Shown: positions 7,324 through 14,931 of the stretch, piece after piece
Layout: every line of letters begins with the position of its first letter
Numbering within the stretch: the stretch's first letter is position 1
Virus record (IMG/VR): IMGVR_UViG_3300032213_000722
Coordinates: 1 to 64,000 of that record
Length of the DNA stretch: 64,000 bases
From: a virus
Reading direction: 5' to 3' (one strand)
Notes under the pieces: model-generated
Seen by the model: the letters and a program-made list of their open reading frames with translations, nothing else
Database searches by the model: none
Told to the model about the DNA's origin: nothing
Made by a program: the position numbers and the translations under genes

Positions 7324-8439
7324 TTATGCAAAGTTAGGGTCTAACTCATCATCCTTACCCATATTAGCATAATATTTTTCCTCATCATCCATCATTTTAA
7401 GTAAGTTCTTTTGATACATTGTTATTTGCTTTGTTATAGCAAATATTGGTTGTGCTAATTCATGTTTCCTTTTAGGGTCAGTTTCTGAATTTAATTTTCT
7501 AGCATATTCTCCACCATATTTAGATTTTCTCTCAGCTTCTAATGCTTTTATTTTATTTTTTACTGCTTCAATTTTTAAATAAAGTTTTGGAATACCTGCT
7601 TCTTTAACAACTCCTTCAGGAACACAATTTGGAACTTCTTTACCATTCTTGTCTTTCATTCCAACTTGCTTATATCCTTTCCAACAAGGGTCATTTTCCA
7701 TTAACTTTGTTAATTTAATCATACCCTCATTTTTCATATATGGTTTATTATCAAATACCGATTGAATAGTATCTGCTTCTTTATGGAATCCATTCATTCT
7801 TAATGTAAATGCAATACCATCTGCTGCTTGAACACCATCCCAACCTGATGCTTGTGATACGTTTCTTCCATATTCATGTGCGTTATCATCACCATTCCAA
7901 TATTCCGAACTATCTACACCATTACTTCGTATATCTGCCATCTTTTCTTTATACTTAGGGTCATCCATTTTAGGATAATCCACTCTCTTAGCCCATTCAG
8001 GCTTTCCTTCAATCTTTGAAATCAATTCTCTCGCCTCATCATGAAAGTTTGCATCAGTTAAAGCCTCAACTGCTGCTTTTAACATTGTTTTTTTATATCC
8101 ATCATTACCCAATTTTTGTGGAGTAATACCATATTCTTCTGCTTTTTTCTTAGCTTCTTTGTTTACTTGAGGATTACCTTTTCTTTCTTTTTTAGGAGCT
8201 GATGTAGTATCAGCTTTAGGAGCTTCACCGCCTCTATCTTTTGCATAATCTCCACCAAACATATCACTACCAACTGCTTTTGGTGCTGATGGTTGTTCTG
8301 TATCTTTTATAGGATTGTGAGTACCAGCTTTAATCGCAGCATCTCTACTATCTTTGGTTTTGAATACGGATGTTTTACCAGTTGCTTTATTAGTTGCGGT
8401 AAATGTTTCCTCTTTAAGTAGTTGGTTTAACTTAATCAT
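7324..8439 (-). CDS. Head-internal protein, apparent in-frame fusion of two cargo units
   Basis: The 371-residue protein begins MIKLNQLLKE^E, a 10-residue leader of the same form as other head genes here and like the T4 internal-protein capsid-targeting leader. A second leader-like string, MIKLTKLMEN, occurs at residues 240-249, followed by a compact module DPCWKGYKQVGMKDKNGKE ... PNCVPEG and a cleavage-type site VVKE^A (280/281). The C-terminal part (285-371) is highly charged and helical. I infer two ancestral internal-head-protein genes joined in frame, or a polyprotein with an internal start at 7722. The gene is the last of the gp21 operon, 1 nt after its neighbour, and ends in a terminator. 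Confidence 0.6.
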   Translation of the reverse strand: MIKLNQLLKEETFTATNKATGKTSVFKTKDSRDAAIKAGTHNPIKDTEQPSAPKAVGSDMFGGDYAKDRGGEAPKADTTSAPKKERKGNPQVNKEAKKKAEEYGITPQKLGNDGYKKTMLKAAVEALTDANFHDEARELISKIEGKPEWAKRVDYPKMDDPKYKEKMADIRSNGVDSSEYWNGDDNAHEYGRNVSQASGWDGVQAADGIAFTLRMNGFHKEADTIQSVFDNKPYMKNEGMIKLTKLMENDPCWKGYKQVGMKDKNGKEVPNCVPEGVVKEAGIPKLYLKIEAVKNKIKALEAERKSKYGGEYARKLNSETDPKRKHELAQPIFAITKQITMYQKNLLKMMDDEEKYYANMGKDDELDPNFA

Positions 8440-8440
8440 T

Positions 8441-9061
8441 TTATAATTTATTAAATAATTTATCAGTATCTATATCAAATGCGTAACCTGCTCCAGCATA
8501 TCTTCTATTTGGTATTACTGAAATTCCTAACTTCTTTTCCAAACGAATTTTTATTAATGATAAAATTTCATCTTCCGCATCATTTCCTAATTGTTTTAAT
8601 ACACCCTCAATCTTTTCTCTATCCTTCATTGATTTTGGTAATAATACAATATTGTTCATTGGAGATGATACTATAAATTCAATACCATTTGCTTGTGGAA
8701 AATCAAACTTTGCATCTTTTGCTTCTGCTATTTGTTTTTTTGATTCGTTTGTTCCGTATTCGTGATAGTTTTCAGCAGCTTGTGAAATGTAGTTTCCTGC
8801 ATTTGTAATGTGGTCTTGAATCCACGCAGGTATATTCTTTTCGTTTGCACCAATTTTAGATTTTAATTCGGTAGCATGTTTAATGATTGCATCTAAAGTG
8901 TTATTTGCCATAGATACTTCATGGTCAGGTTCCTCACCCTCTTTAACTTGCGGAGCGAATGCTCTTGCATAAGGATTAGATACTACTTGCCCCAATTGTG
9001 GTTTTAATCTACCATAAGTAGAACTATCCGCAAAGTTAAACATTTCGGTTAAACGAATCAT
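8441..9061 (-). CDS. Head-internal/prohead core protein
   Basis: 206 residues. It starts MIRLTEMFNF, a variant of the MIKLxxLL leader seen in neighbouring head genes. A cleavage-type site QVKE^G lies near residue 42 and AEA near 112 (IAE^A). Between them is a helical module (SMANNTLDAIIKHATELKS ... WIQDHITNAGNYISQAAENYHEY) of a kind that recurs in phage head proteins. The C-terminal half is unidentified. It sits 1 nt from each neighbour within the gp21 operon. The role as packaged cargo or core protein is inferred. Confidence 0.55.
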   Translation of the reverse strand: MIRLTEMFNFADSSTYGRLKPQLGQVVSNPYARAFAPQVKEGEEPDHEVSMANNTLDAIIKHATELKSKIGANEKNIPAWIQDHITNAGNYISQAAENYHEYGTNESKKQIAEAKDAKFDFPQANGIEFIVSSPMNNIVLLPKSMKDREKIEGVLKQLGNDAEDEILSLIKIRLEKKLGISVIPNRRYAGAGYAFDIDTDKLFNKL

Positions 9062-9062
9062 C

Positions 9063-9821
9063 TTATCTTATTTTTGATTTCAACTTTGCAATAACAGAAT
9101 TTATAGAATCATTATCACCATCAATTGTTAATACTTTTTTATTGTTGTGATATAAATCATACCCTATACTATAAAATATACCCTTAAATCTTTTTTTAAG
9201 TTCTAAAGATAATTGCATTTGAAATGGACTTGCTAATTTTGATTTTGGCCAAATACCTTCCTTAATTGATTTTCCTAAACCCAATCTTTCTTTCATAACA
9301 TCAGGCTGAATATCTGCAATCTCATAGTAACGAGATAGAATGTGTCCCATATCTTCGTATAATGAATGTAATCTTTCATCCATTGCTTTTGCTTCCACAG
9401 CAAACTTTTGGAAACTTTTATCTAACTTATCTAATTCAGTCATATTACGTTTAACAGTCACACCATCAAACCAATCTGCTGTTTCTCTCAAAGTTAATTC
9501 TTTTGCTGCTTCAACAATTCCACCCAAAGTGTTAGCTACTTCCGTTAAATCGGATGCTCTTTGCATTTGTTCTTGGAATGTAGCATATGTAGATATGATT
9601 TCTAAAAAATGTTTTTTAACCTCATTACTTAAAGGTCTTTTATCTCCTGCTAAACTTTCTTTAAGACTAAACTTTCCGTTTACAATCTTTACTTCGTTTA
9701 AGTTAGTTTTACGAATGTCATTATATCCCTTTGATACGTTAGTAGCTTTTCTTTCAGCTTCTACCTTCAAAGTGATTTTGTTGTTATGTACATAATCGTA
9801 TATGTCAAATGGCTTGCTCAT
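9063..9821 (-). CDS. Prohead core or head-internal protein next to the protease gene
   Basis: 252 residues, predominantly helical, with KVE^A near residue 21 and NLNE^V near 43 as possible prohead protease sites. The middle (about 65-170) is a long amphipathic helical domain of the type EVKKHFLEIISTYATFQ ... RYYEIADIQ. The start codon overlaps the gp21 stop by one nucleotide (TAATG), implying translational coupling. In T4, small core proteins gp67 and gp68 also neighbour gp21. I do not recognise the family with certainty. Confidence 0.5.
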   Translation of the reverse strand: MSKPFDIYDYVHNNKITLKVEAERKATNVSKGYNDIRKTNLNEVKIVNGKFSLKESLAGDKRPLSNEVKKHFLEIISTYATFQEQMQRASDLTEVANTLGGIVEAAKELTLRETADWFDGVTVKRNMTELDKLDKSFQKFAVEAKAMDERLHSLYEDMGHILSRYYEIADIQPDVMKERLGLGKSIKEGIWPKSKLASPFQMQLSLELKKRFKGIFYSIGYDLYHNNKKVLTIDGDNDSINSVIAKLKSKIR

Positions 9822-10408
9822 TATGATATTTCAGTTATAATTTCTCTCATTAAATCTTGTGCTTTGCAGTAATCTCCGCAAACATCAGTTCCAATTTGTC
9901 TTGTTACCGATTCGTTTACAGGTACCATAAATGCACCATGTGTAGACGGATTAGAAACAAAATCCCAACCTATAAGCTCAAAATCTTCCTGAACTTCTAC
10001 TTTATTTCCTTCCATTTGTTTTGTAGAACCCATACCTCTTGATGATATACCTAATAGGATACCAGCTTTAAGTAATTCTTTAAGGATATTACCAGATGGA
10101 GTTGCAAGGATTTCAACCGTCCCACATAAATCATCTCCTTCCCAATGTATTTCTCTAACATTGTGTGATACGTTCTTTAAGTTGATTACAGTTGAATCAG
10201 GATGGTCTAATTCACCTAATGCTCTACGTTCTTTGATAAGTTGCTCATACTTTTGAGCTTCTCTCATTAATGTAGGCTTTGGATATATTCTACCATTTTG
10301 ATTCTCAGCACCAGCTCTTTGAAGAACACCTTTAACGATAGTTCTACCACCAGCATCCTCTTCTACCTTGCCTTCGAATAATTTGGTTTCTATTAAAAGA
10401 TTCTTCAT
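9821..10408 (-). CDS. 21: Prohead core protease, gp21-like
   Basis: The 195-residue protein (T4 gp21 is 212) carries the serine-protease signature of the herpesvirus/gp21 assembly-protease fold. It has NGRIYPKPTLMREAQKY, a catalytic His in LGELDHPDS (H69) and a catalytic Ser in LGISSRGMGS (S122/S123), followed by DFELIGWDFVSNPS. VNE^S at 166/167 and LFE^G at 12/13 are plausible self-cleavage sites. It matures the head by cutting the capsid protein, scaffold and internal proteins at xxE^A/G sites, which recur in the surrounding genes. Confidence 0.92.
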   Translation of the reverse strand: MKNLLIETKLFEGKVEEDAGGRTIVKGVLQRAGAENQNGRIYPKPTLMREAQKYEQLIKERRALGELDHPDSTVINLKNVSHNVREIHWEGDDLCGTVEILATPSGNILKELLKAGILLGISSRGMGSTKQMEGNKVEVQEDFELIGWDFVSNPSTHGAFMVPVNESVTRQIGTDVCGDYCKAQDLMREIITEIS

Positions 10409-10421
10409 TTTATTTTAATTC

Positions 10422-11162
10422 TTAGTTTTTAAGTAAATCATTTATTACTTTATCAAATAATCTTTGGCTATTTGTATTACGAGCTCCAGTAAATCCTCTT
10501 TCTTTTTGTAAATATGCAACAACTCCACCTCTTAATGCTCGTTCAACTTCATCGGATTGCATTACTTTTTTAACCGCTGCTTTAACATCATCGTATTCGG
10601 GAAATTCATTTCCTTCGGCATCTCTTGCTTCGTTTACTACGGATTCGGATTTTTCAACTGCATTCCATTTGATTTCTTCTTCGTTTAACTTACCAGATAC
10701 CATTGCAGACCACATTTCATCAATAATATTAGATGTGATAAAACCCTCTTTATCAAAAAATTCCTGTGCTAATTTTTTTACTTTTTCAATTTTATCACGT
10801 TTAAGTCTGTTTTCACGACTATCTGGGTCATTATTATAAGCATAAGCTACCTCACGAAATTCTGTATTAAATTCACGTTGAGTTTTTACTTTACGGCTAA
10901 ACAATGGCCCTCCACCATTTGCATATTTTTTCCAATGGTTAATATCAATTGCTTCCGTTACTACGGATTCGGATTTTTCACCTTTACCATTCCAAGCAGA
11001 ATCAATTTTATTAAAGAACTCTTTTTTCTCCTCATCACTCATAGATGGGATAGATTTACCAGCCTTATCCAATGCCTTTTGGAAGAATGCCTGATATTCA
11101 GTTTCTTCTACCATTACTTCCTTAACTAATTCTTTTAGTCTTTGTTTTGTTATACCTGCCAT
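10422..11162 (-). CDS. Head-internal polyprotein with two ESVV(T/N)EA sites
   Basis: 246 residues. The N-terminal segment (1-70) contains EYQAFFQKALDKAGKSIPS and MSDEEKKEFFNKIDSAW, a short helical module I associate with phage head proteins. Two nearly identical sites, KSESVVTE^A (70/71) and KSESVVNE^A (178/179), split the chain into three units of about 70, 108 and 68 residues. The N-terminus (MAGITKQRLKELVKEVMVEE) could be a removable leader. The gene lies immediately upstream of gp21, 13 nt away. Unit functions are unknown; capsid packaging is inferred from site type and position. Confidence 0.6.
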   Translation of the reverse strand: MAGITKQRLKELVKEVMVEETEYQAFFQKALDKAGKSIPSMSDEEKKEFFNKIDSAWNGKGEKSESVVTEAIDINHWKKYANGGGPLFSRKVKTQREFNTEFREVAYAYNNDPDSRENRLKRDKIEKVKKLAQEFFDKEGFITSNIIDEMWSAMVSGKLNEEEIKWNAVEKSESVVNEARDAEGNEFPEYDDVKAAVKKVMQSDEVERALRGGVVAYLQKERGFTGARNTNSQRLFDKVINDLLKN

Positions 11163-11163
11163 A

Positions 11164-11730
11164 TTACATCGAGTGGATTTTCTCCGCTATTTTATTTAAT
11201 CTTTCTTTGATAGTATTTAAGTTACTATATGTTCTTTTATAATAACCTGTTCTGTCCAAATTGTTTTCAGTTTTTAATCTTGAATACCAATTAACAAATT
11301 TTTCTATTTCTGATAATTGAGATTTTACACTTCTCAATCCTACTGCTATTTTCTTTTGTGGAGAAGCATCTTCTCTTTTCAATTCTAACCAACGATTTTC
11401 AACTAATTCCATTGAGGATACATTAGCCATTTCATCATCTTTATCATTTTCATCTTTCGCAGGAGTTGCAGTTGGTTTTGCTTTTTCAGGTTGTAAATCC
11501 AAAATTCCCATCTCCTCTTTCAATTTACCTTCTTCTAAATCATCCACAACAGTTCCACCAGTAACTTTAGCTAATCTATTATTTTTCTTTCCAGTTTGAC
11601 CGGGTTTAGAAAATGCGTTTGGAGTATCATAACCAGCAACTGCACCAGTTCCAGTCATTTCTTCCAATTCTTTTTCGGATTGAATTTCTCTAACCAAACC
11701 TCTGATTATTTCTCTTAATTTATTTTCCAT
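11164..11730 (-). CDS. Prohead core/scaffold-associated protein
   Basis: 188 residues, acidic and lysine-rich, with an N-terminal helix (MENKLREIIRGLVREIQSEK). A conserved-looking stretch EEMTGTGAVAGYDTPNAF at about 22-40 follows; I associate this with head-region proteins of myoviruses. The C-terminal 90 residues are a helical domain (VGLRSVKSQLSEIEKFVNWY ...). Several EE/KEE sites could serve the prohead protease. It overlaps the upstream gene by 11 nt and is 1 nt from the downstream one, so it belongs to the gp21 operon. Confidence 0.5.
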   Translation of the reverse strand: MENKLREIIRGLVREIQSEKELEEMTGTGAVAGYDTPNAFSKPGQTGKKNNRLAKVTGGTVVDDLEEGKLKEEMGILDLQPEKAKPTATPAKDENDKDDEMANVSSMELVENRWLELKREDASPQKKIAVGLRSVKSQLSEIEKFVNWYSRLKTENNLDRTGYYKRTYSNLNTIKERLNKIAEKIHSM

Positions 11731-12601
11731 TTACTTTGTTCTTTAATTCTTTAACTAATTCATAAGAAAGCATAATAGATGAAACTTGAGAATCGGAAAC
11801 AGTCTTTCCAATCTTCATTTTTTCTAATACTGAAATTGTTTCTAATAATTTGATTTTAGTTACTTTATCACAAACTTTAGTTTCGATTAATCTCAACTCT
11901 TTTGCAATTTTAGGAATTTCTACGCCAACATAATCTTTGAATTTTGTTGTGTTACTCATATTGTTAATATACTCTTTTAACAAACCTTTTTGTTTTTCAT
12001 CTAAATTAGTATATTTTTTATTAAAACTTTCAACAAGAATTTTATAAGTCAATAAACGTAAATCTTTTTCTTGTTGAGAATAGGTTTCCATTAATTTAAC
12101 GGATTCTACATTTTTAACTGCTTCTACTTTAGCAGGTCTTGCTATGATGTTTTCAATCAGGGTAATCTTTGAATTGAATATATCTTTGATATCGTAGTTT
12201 TCCGATTTTTTAGATTCAAATACTTTGTAAATTGAAGCTAATACTTTGTAGTTAGTAATCGGTGATGAAAGGAATTGCTCTATTTCAAATTTAGCACCAA
12301 TTTCTTTAATCAAACCATATTTTTCTTTAGCTAACTTTCCCTCATTTAATTTTGAGTGAGCTTGCGATACGGTATCTACAAATTTCTCTGCTCTACTTTC
12401 CGTATTATATTTTTCTTTTAAAAGTAGTTCATACAAACGCAACTCTTTATTAAGTTCCGTACCAGGAGCAAAAAACTCCTTAACTATCTTTTTAGCATTT
12501 TCCGTTTTGTCTCCGTTTAATACCTCTAATGTTATTTGTCTTACTAATAATTCAAATAACACTCCAGTATTTTTGAACTTGGAATGTTTTATTTTTTTCA
12601 T
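11720..12601 (-). CDS. Head-region protein of unknown function, first gene of the gp21 operon
   Basis: 293 residues, basic and helical throughout, starting MKKIKHSKFKNTGVLFELLVRQ, with the segment FELLVRQITLEVLNGD near residues 16-31. It follows the portal gene in map order and starts the core/protease operon, with a late-type promoter motif 40 nt upstream. Proteins of this type sit beside portal genes in many T4-like phages and may be head or core components. I cannot assign a specific T4 counterpart. Confidence 0.5.
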   Translation of the reverse strand: MKKIKHSKFKNTGVLFELLVRQITLEVLNGDKTENAKKIVKEFFAPGTELNKELRLYELLLKEKYNTESRAEKFVDTVSQAHSKLNEGKLAKEKYGLIKEIGAKFEIEQFLSSPITNYKVLASIYKVFESKKSENYDIKDIFNSKITLIENIIARPAKVEAVKNVESVKLMETYSQQEKDLRLLTYKILVESFNKKYTNLDEKQKGLLKEYINNMSNTTKFKDYVGVEIPKIAKELRLIETKVCDKVTKIKLLETISVLEKMKIGKTVSDSQVSSIMLSYELVKELKNKVNGK

Positions 12602-12641
12602 TTATTTACCCTATATTTAACTTACGACCGTATAGTAACAC

Positions 12642-12651
12642 ATATAAATAT
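12642..12651 (-). promoter_or_regulatory. Late-type promoter motif ATATTTATAT
   Basis: Located 40 nt before the ATG at 12601, followed by GTGTTA exactly as at 268-277. It heads the gp21/core operon, which ends at the terminator at 7273-7300. Confidence 0.5.
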
Positions 12652-12668
12652 AAACCTTTTTTTATTTG

Positions 12669-14432
12669 TTAAATTTTCGTGTCATCTAATAGATTTTTTT
12701 CATCTAACATACCTGATTTTTCAATCAAAACCTTTCTTTTAGCTGATATTCCATTTACATATTCTTTTGCTAATTTTGCACTTGCTATGTTTCTATTTTC
12801 TCTTTTTCGTTCTCCGTGGTTTTCTTTATCACCTAAAGGGTCTCTACCATATGGATGTTTGTCTTTACCATATGTGTTACCTTCTCTTGGTCTACCACCT
12901 TTATCTTGACTCATACCCAATTTTAACTCCTCTATCTCCTGCTCCACATTTTGTTGTTTTGGTGGATTTGCTGGGTCTTCACCTTGCTGTTCAATTGAGT
13001 TGTGTCTAAATCTATCTTTGATATCTAATATTACTTTAGCTCTTTCAGTATTTATTTCATCTTCACTCATATTAAATACATTATGATACACCCAATCCGT
13101 AGATAGCATATTCATATTTTTAATATCAGTTCCCAATCTTACCTTTTCACTCCAAAGATTTACTTTCTCTTGCTCATAGATTGTAGATGAGTTTGTAAGA
13201 GTTAATTCAAAGTTTACCATTTCAGCATCATCGATACCTTGAGCTGCTAAGTGAACAATTGCTATTTTAGTTAATTCACTTACTACCGTTCTCTGAATTC
13301 TTTCAACAGTTCTTGCGAATCTAACATCTTCTGCCGCAAGAGTTGCTTTACCATTTACGTTCTCATCATATGATAAGTAAGCCTTTGGTACTCTCAATGC
13401 AGCAAATAATTTGTTCTTTAAGTAATCAATATCTTCCGTTGCAGTATATTCTAAACCACTAATGTTTTCAATTGATGTACCACTATCTCCACCTCTAACA
13501 GGTAAGAAGAAATCTTCCGTAAGGTTTTGGATATTGTATTTTAAGTTGTAATCTCCTGTATTTCTATCAACGAATGGAGTTTTCTTCATTTTGTTGATAA
13601 TTTTTTGCATATAGTTATCAACCTCTTGTGGTGGAATGTTACCAATATCAATTTTGAATACTCTCTTTTCAGGAGCTCTCATAATACGATGGATTAACAT
13701 CGCATCTTCCATAAGAGTTAGTTGTTTCCAAATTCTTCTTGCACCTTCCAACATTGATTTACCATATGGTAGGAAGTTTGTATCTGAAAGTAAACGGAAG
13801 TGAGCCATTTCATAGTTCTCATATTCCTTTTTACCAATCTCATCCAACTCTACTTTAAACTTCACATAGTTTGGATTTTGTGGGTCGGTATTTTCTAATC
13901 TTTCAGTATTATATGTTGAATATGGTTTTACGTTTACAATACCAGCATTCTCACCAATCTCCAATGCCAAAAAGAAATCACCATACTTAACCATATTGCG
14001 AACCCAAGGCCATAAGTTAAACTCTACGTTCATTACATCGTAGAATAGGTTATGTAATGATTCTTTCACATTTTCATTAGATGATTTGATTGTCAATACC
14101 TCACCATACTCATCCTTTGTAGTTGATTCATCCGCATAAATGTCTAATGCCGATGAAAGTATCGGGTCATTATCCATTGCATCATAATCTCTGAATAATT
14201 CTCTACGAACTTGTGCATATGCCATTGATTGTGCACCACCTTGTTGTTCGTAGAATGATTTTTGTAACTTTGTGTACCTATCACGTAGGTTCATAAAGTT
14301 TGTATTGAATTGTCTCTCATCGGTATCTACAACTTTACGTCTACCGTCTTTATCAATACGCACAACCGCTTGTGTTGAGAATAACTTTCTTAATCTACCA
14401 AAAAAACTTCTATCATCATTTGCTTCTGCCAT
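12669..14432 (-). CDS. 20: Portal protein, gp20-like
   Basis: The 587-residue protein (T4 gp20 is 524) has typical portal segments. These include YDAMDNDPILSSALDIYADE (about 86-105), the long wing or stem region with MVKYGDFFLALEI, RLLSDTNFLPYGKSMLEGAR, MRAPEKRVFKIDIGN, and LRVPKAYLSYDENVNGKATL. The C-terminal 70 residues are charged and Gly/Lys-rich, longer than in T4. It forms the dodecameric DNA channel at the unique vertex that docks the terminase. It lies 11 nt after the small 145-aa head gene, apparently in one transcription unit. Confidence 0.92.
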   Translation of the reverse strand: MAEANDDRSFFGRLRKLFSTQAVVRIDKDGRRKVVDTDERQFNTNFMNLRDRYTKLQKSFYEQQGGAQSMAYAQVRRELFRDYDAMDNDPILSSALDIYADESTTKDEYGEVLTIKSSNENVKESLHNLFYDVMNVEFNLWPWVRNMVKYGDFFLALEIGENAGIVNVKPYSTYNTERLENTDPQNPNYVKFKVELDEIGKKEYENYEMAHFRLLSDTNFLPYGKSMLEGARRIWKQLTLMEDAMLIHRIMRAPEKRVFKIDIGNIPPQEVDNYMQKIINKMKKTPFVDRNTGDYNLKYNIQNLTEDFFLPVRGGDSGTSIENISGLEYTATEDIDYLKNKLFAALRVPKAYLSYDENVNGKATLAAEDVRFARTVERIQRTVVSELTKIAIVHLAAQGIDDAEMVNFELTLTNSSTIYEQEKVNLWSEKVRLGTDIKNMNMLSTDWVYHNVFNMSEDEINTERAKVILDIKDRFRHNSIEQQGEDPANPPKQQNVEQEIEELKLGMSQDKGGRPREGNTYGKDKHPYGRDPLGDKENHGERKRENRNIASAKLAKEYVNGISAKRKVLIEKSGMLDEKNLLDDTKI

Positions 14433-14443
14433 AATTTTCTATT

Positions 14444-14881
14444 TTACCATTTTCGGCAACTCCAATAGTTTGCCTTTGTTCTTGGACCGGGATTATCACA
14501 ATTCATTCTTGCTCTAAATGATTTTCTTCTTGCTGGATTGTCTTTTTTAATAACCATTCCTTTCTGTCCAAAATTCACCTTAATCACCTTACCTGTTTTT
14601 GGGTTTTTGACGTAGACCTTAAATTTCTTTACATCGCCTTGCATCGGTTTACCCAACTTTACTTCTCTTCCCTGATATTCAGCTTCAAATACACAATTAC
14701 AATTCGCCTCATCCAATTCGTTTGAGTACCCTTTTAAGAATGTAATAAAATCATCCATATCTTCTTGCTCAACATCCAATTCATCATAATCATCAATTGG
14801 ATTATCTTGCGGAGTATCACCCATAGCATATGCTTGGTCAATATACTCATCTTCGTTCAGTAAAGATTTTAACTTAATCAT
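14444..14881 (-). CDS. Small head-internal protein with cleavable leader
   Basis: 145 residues beginning MIKLKSLLNE^D, a 10-residue leader ending in Glu, like T4 internal-protein leaders removed by gp21. An acidic spacer (about 11-58) ends in ELDE^A. The C-terminal basic module (about 70-145) reads GKPMQGDVKKFKVYVKNP ... KVNFG ... RRKSFRARMNCDNPGPRTKANYWSCRKW. This cysteine-containing, Arg/Lys-rich module is one I recall from many phage head-region proteins and could bind DNA. It lies between portal and terminase. Packaging in the capsid is inferred. Confidence 0.6.
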   Translation of the reverse strand: MIKLKSLLNEDEYIDQAYAMGDTPQDNPIDDYDELDVEQEDMDDFITFLKGYSNELDEANCNCVFEAEYQGREVKLGKPMQGDVKKFKVYVKNPKTGKVIKVNFGQKGMVIKKDNPARRKSFRARMNCDNPGPRTKANYWSCRKW

Positions 14882-14905
14882 AGTAAATAGTATTTTGATA
14901 TATAC

Positions 14906-14914
14906 AATAAATAT
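14906..14914 (-). promoter_or_regulatory. Late-type promoter motif ATATTTATT
   Basis: Located 24 nt before the ATG at 14881, heading the 145-aa gene plus portal unit. It lies in the gap behind the terminase gene. Confidence 0.4.
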
Positions 14915-14931
14915 GTAAAAATATTAAAACA

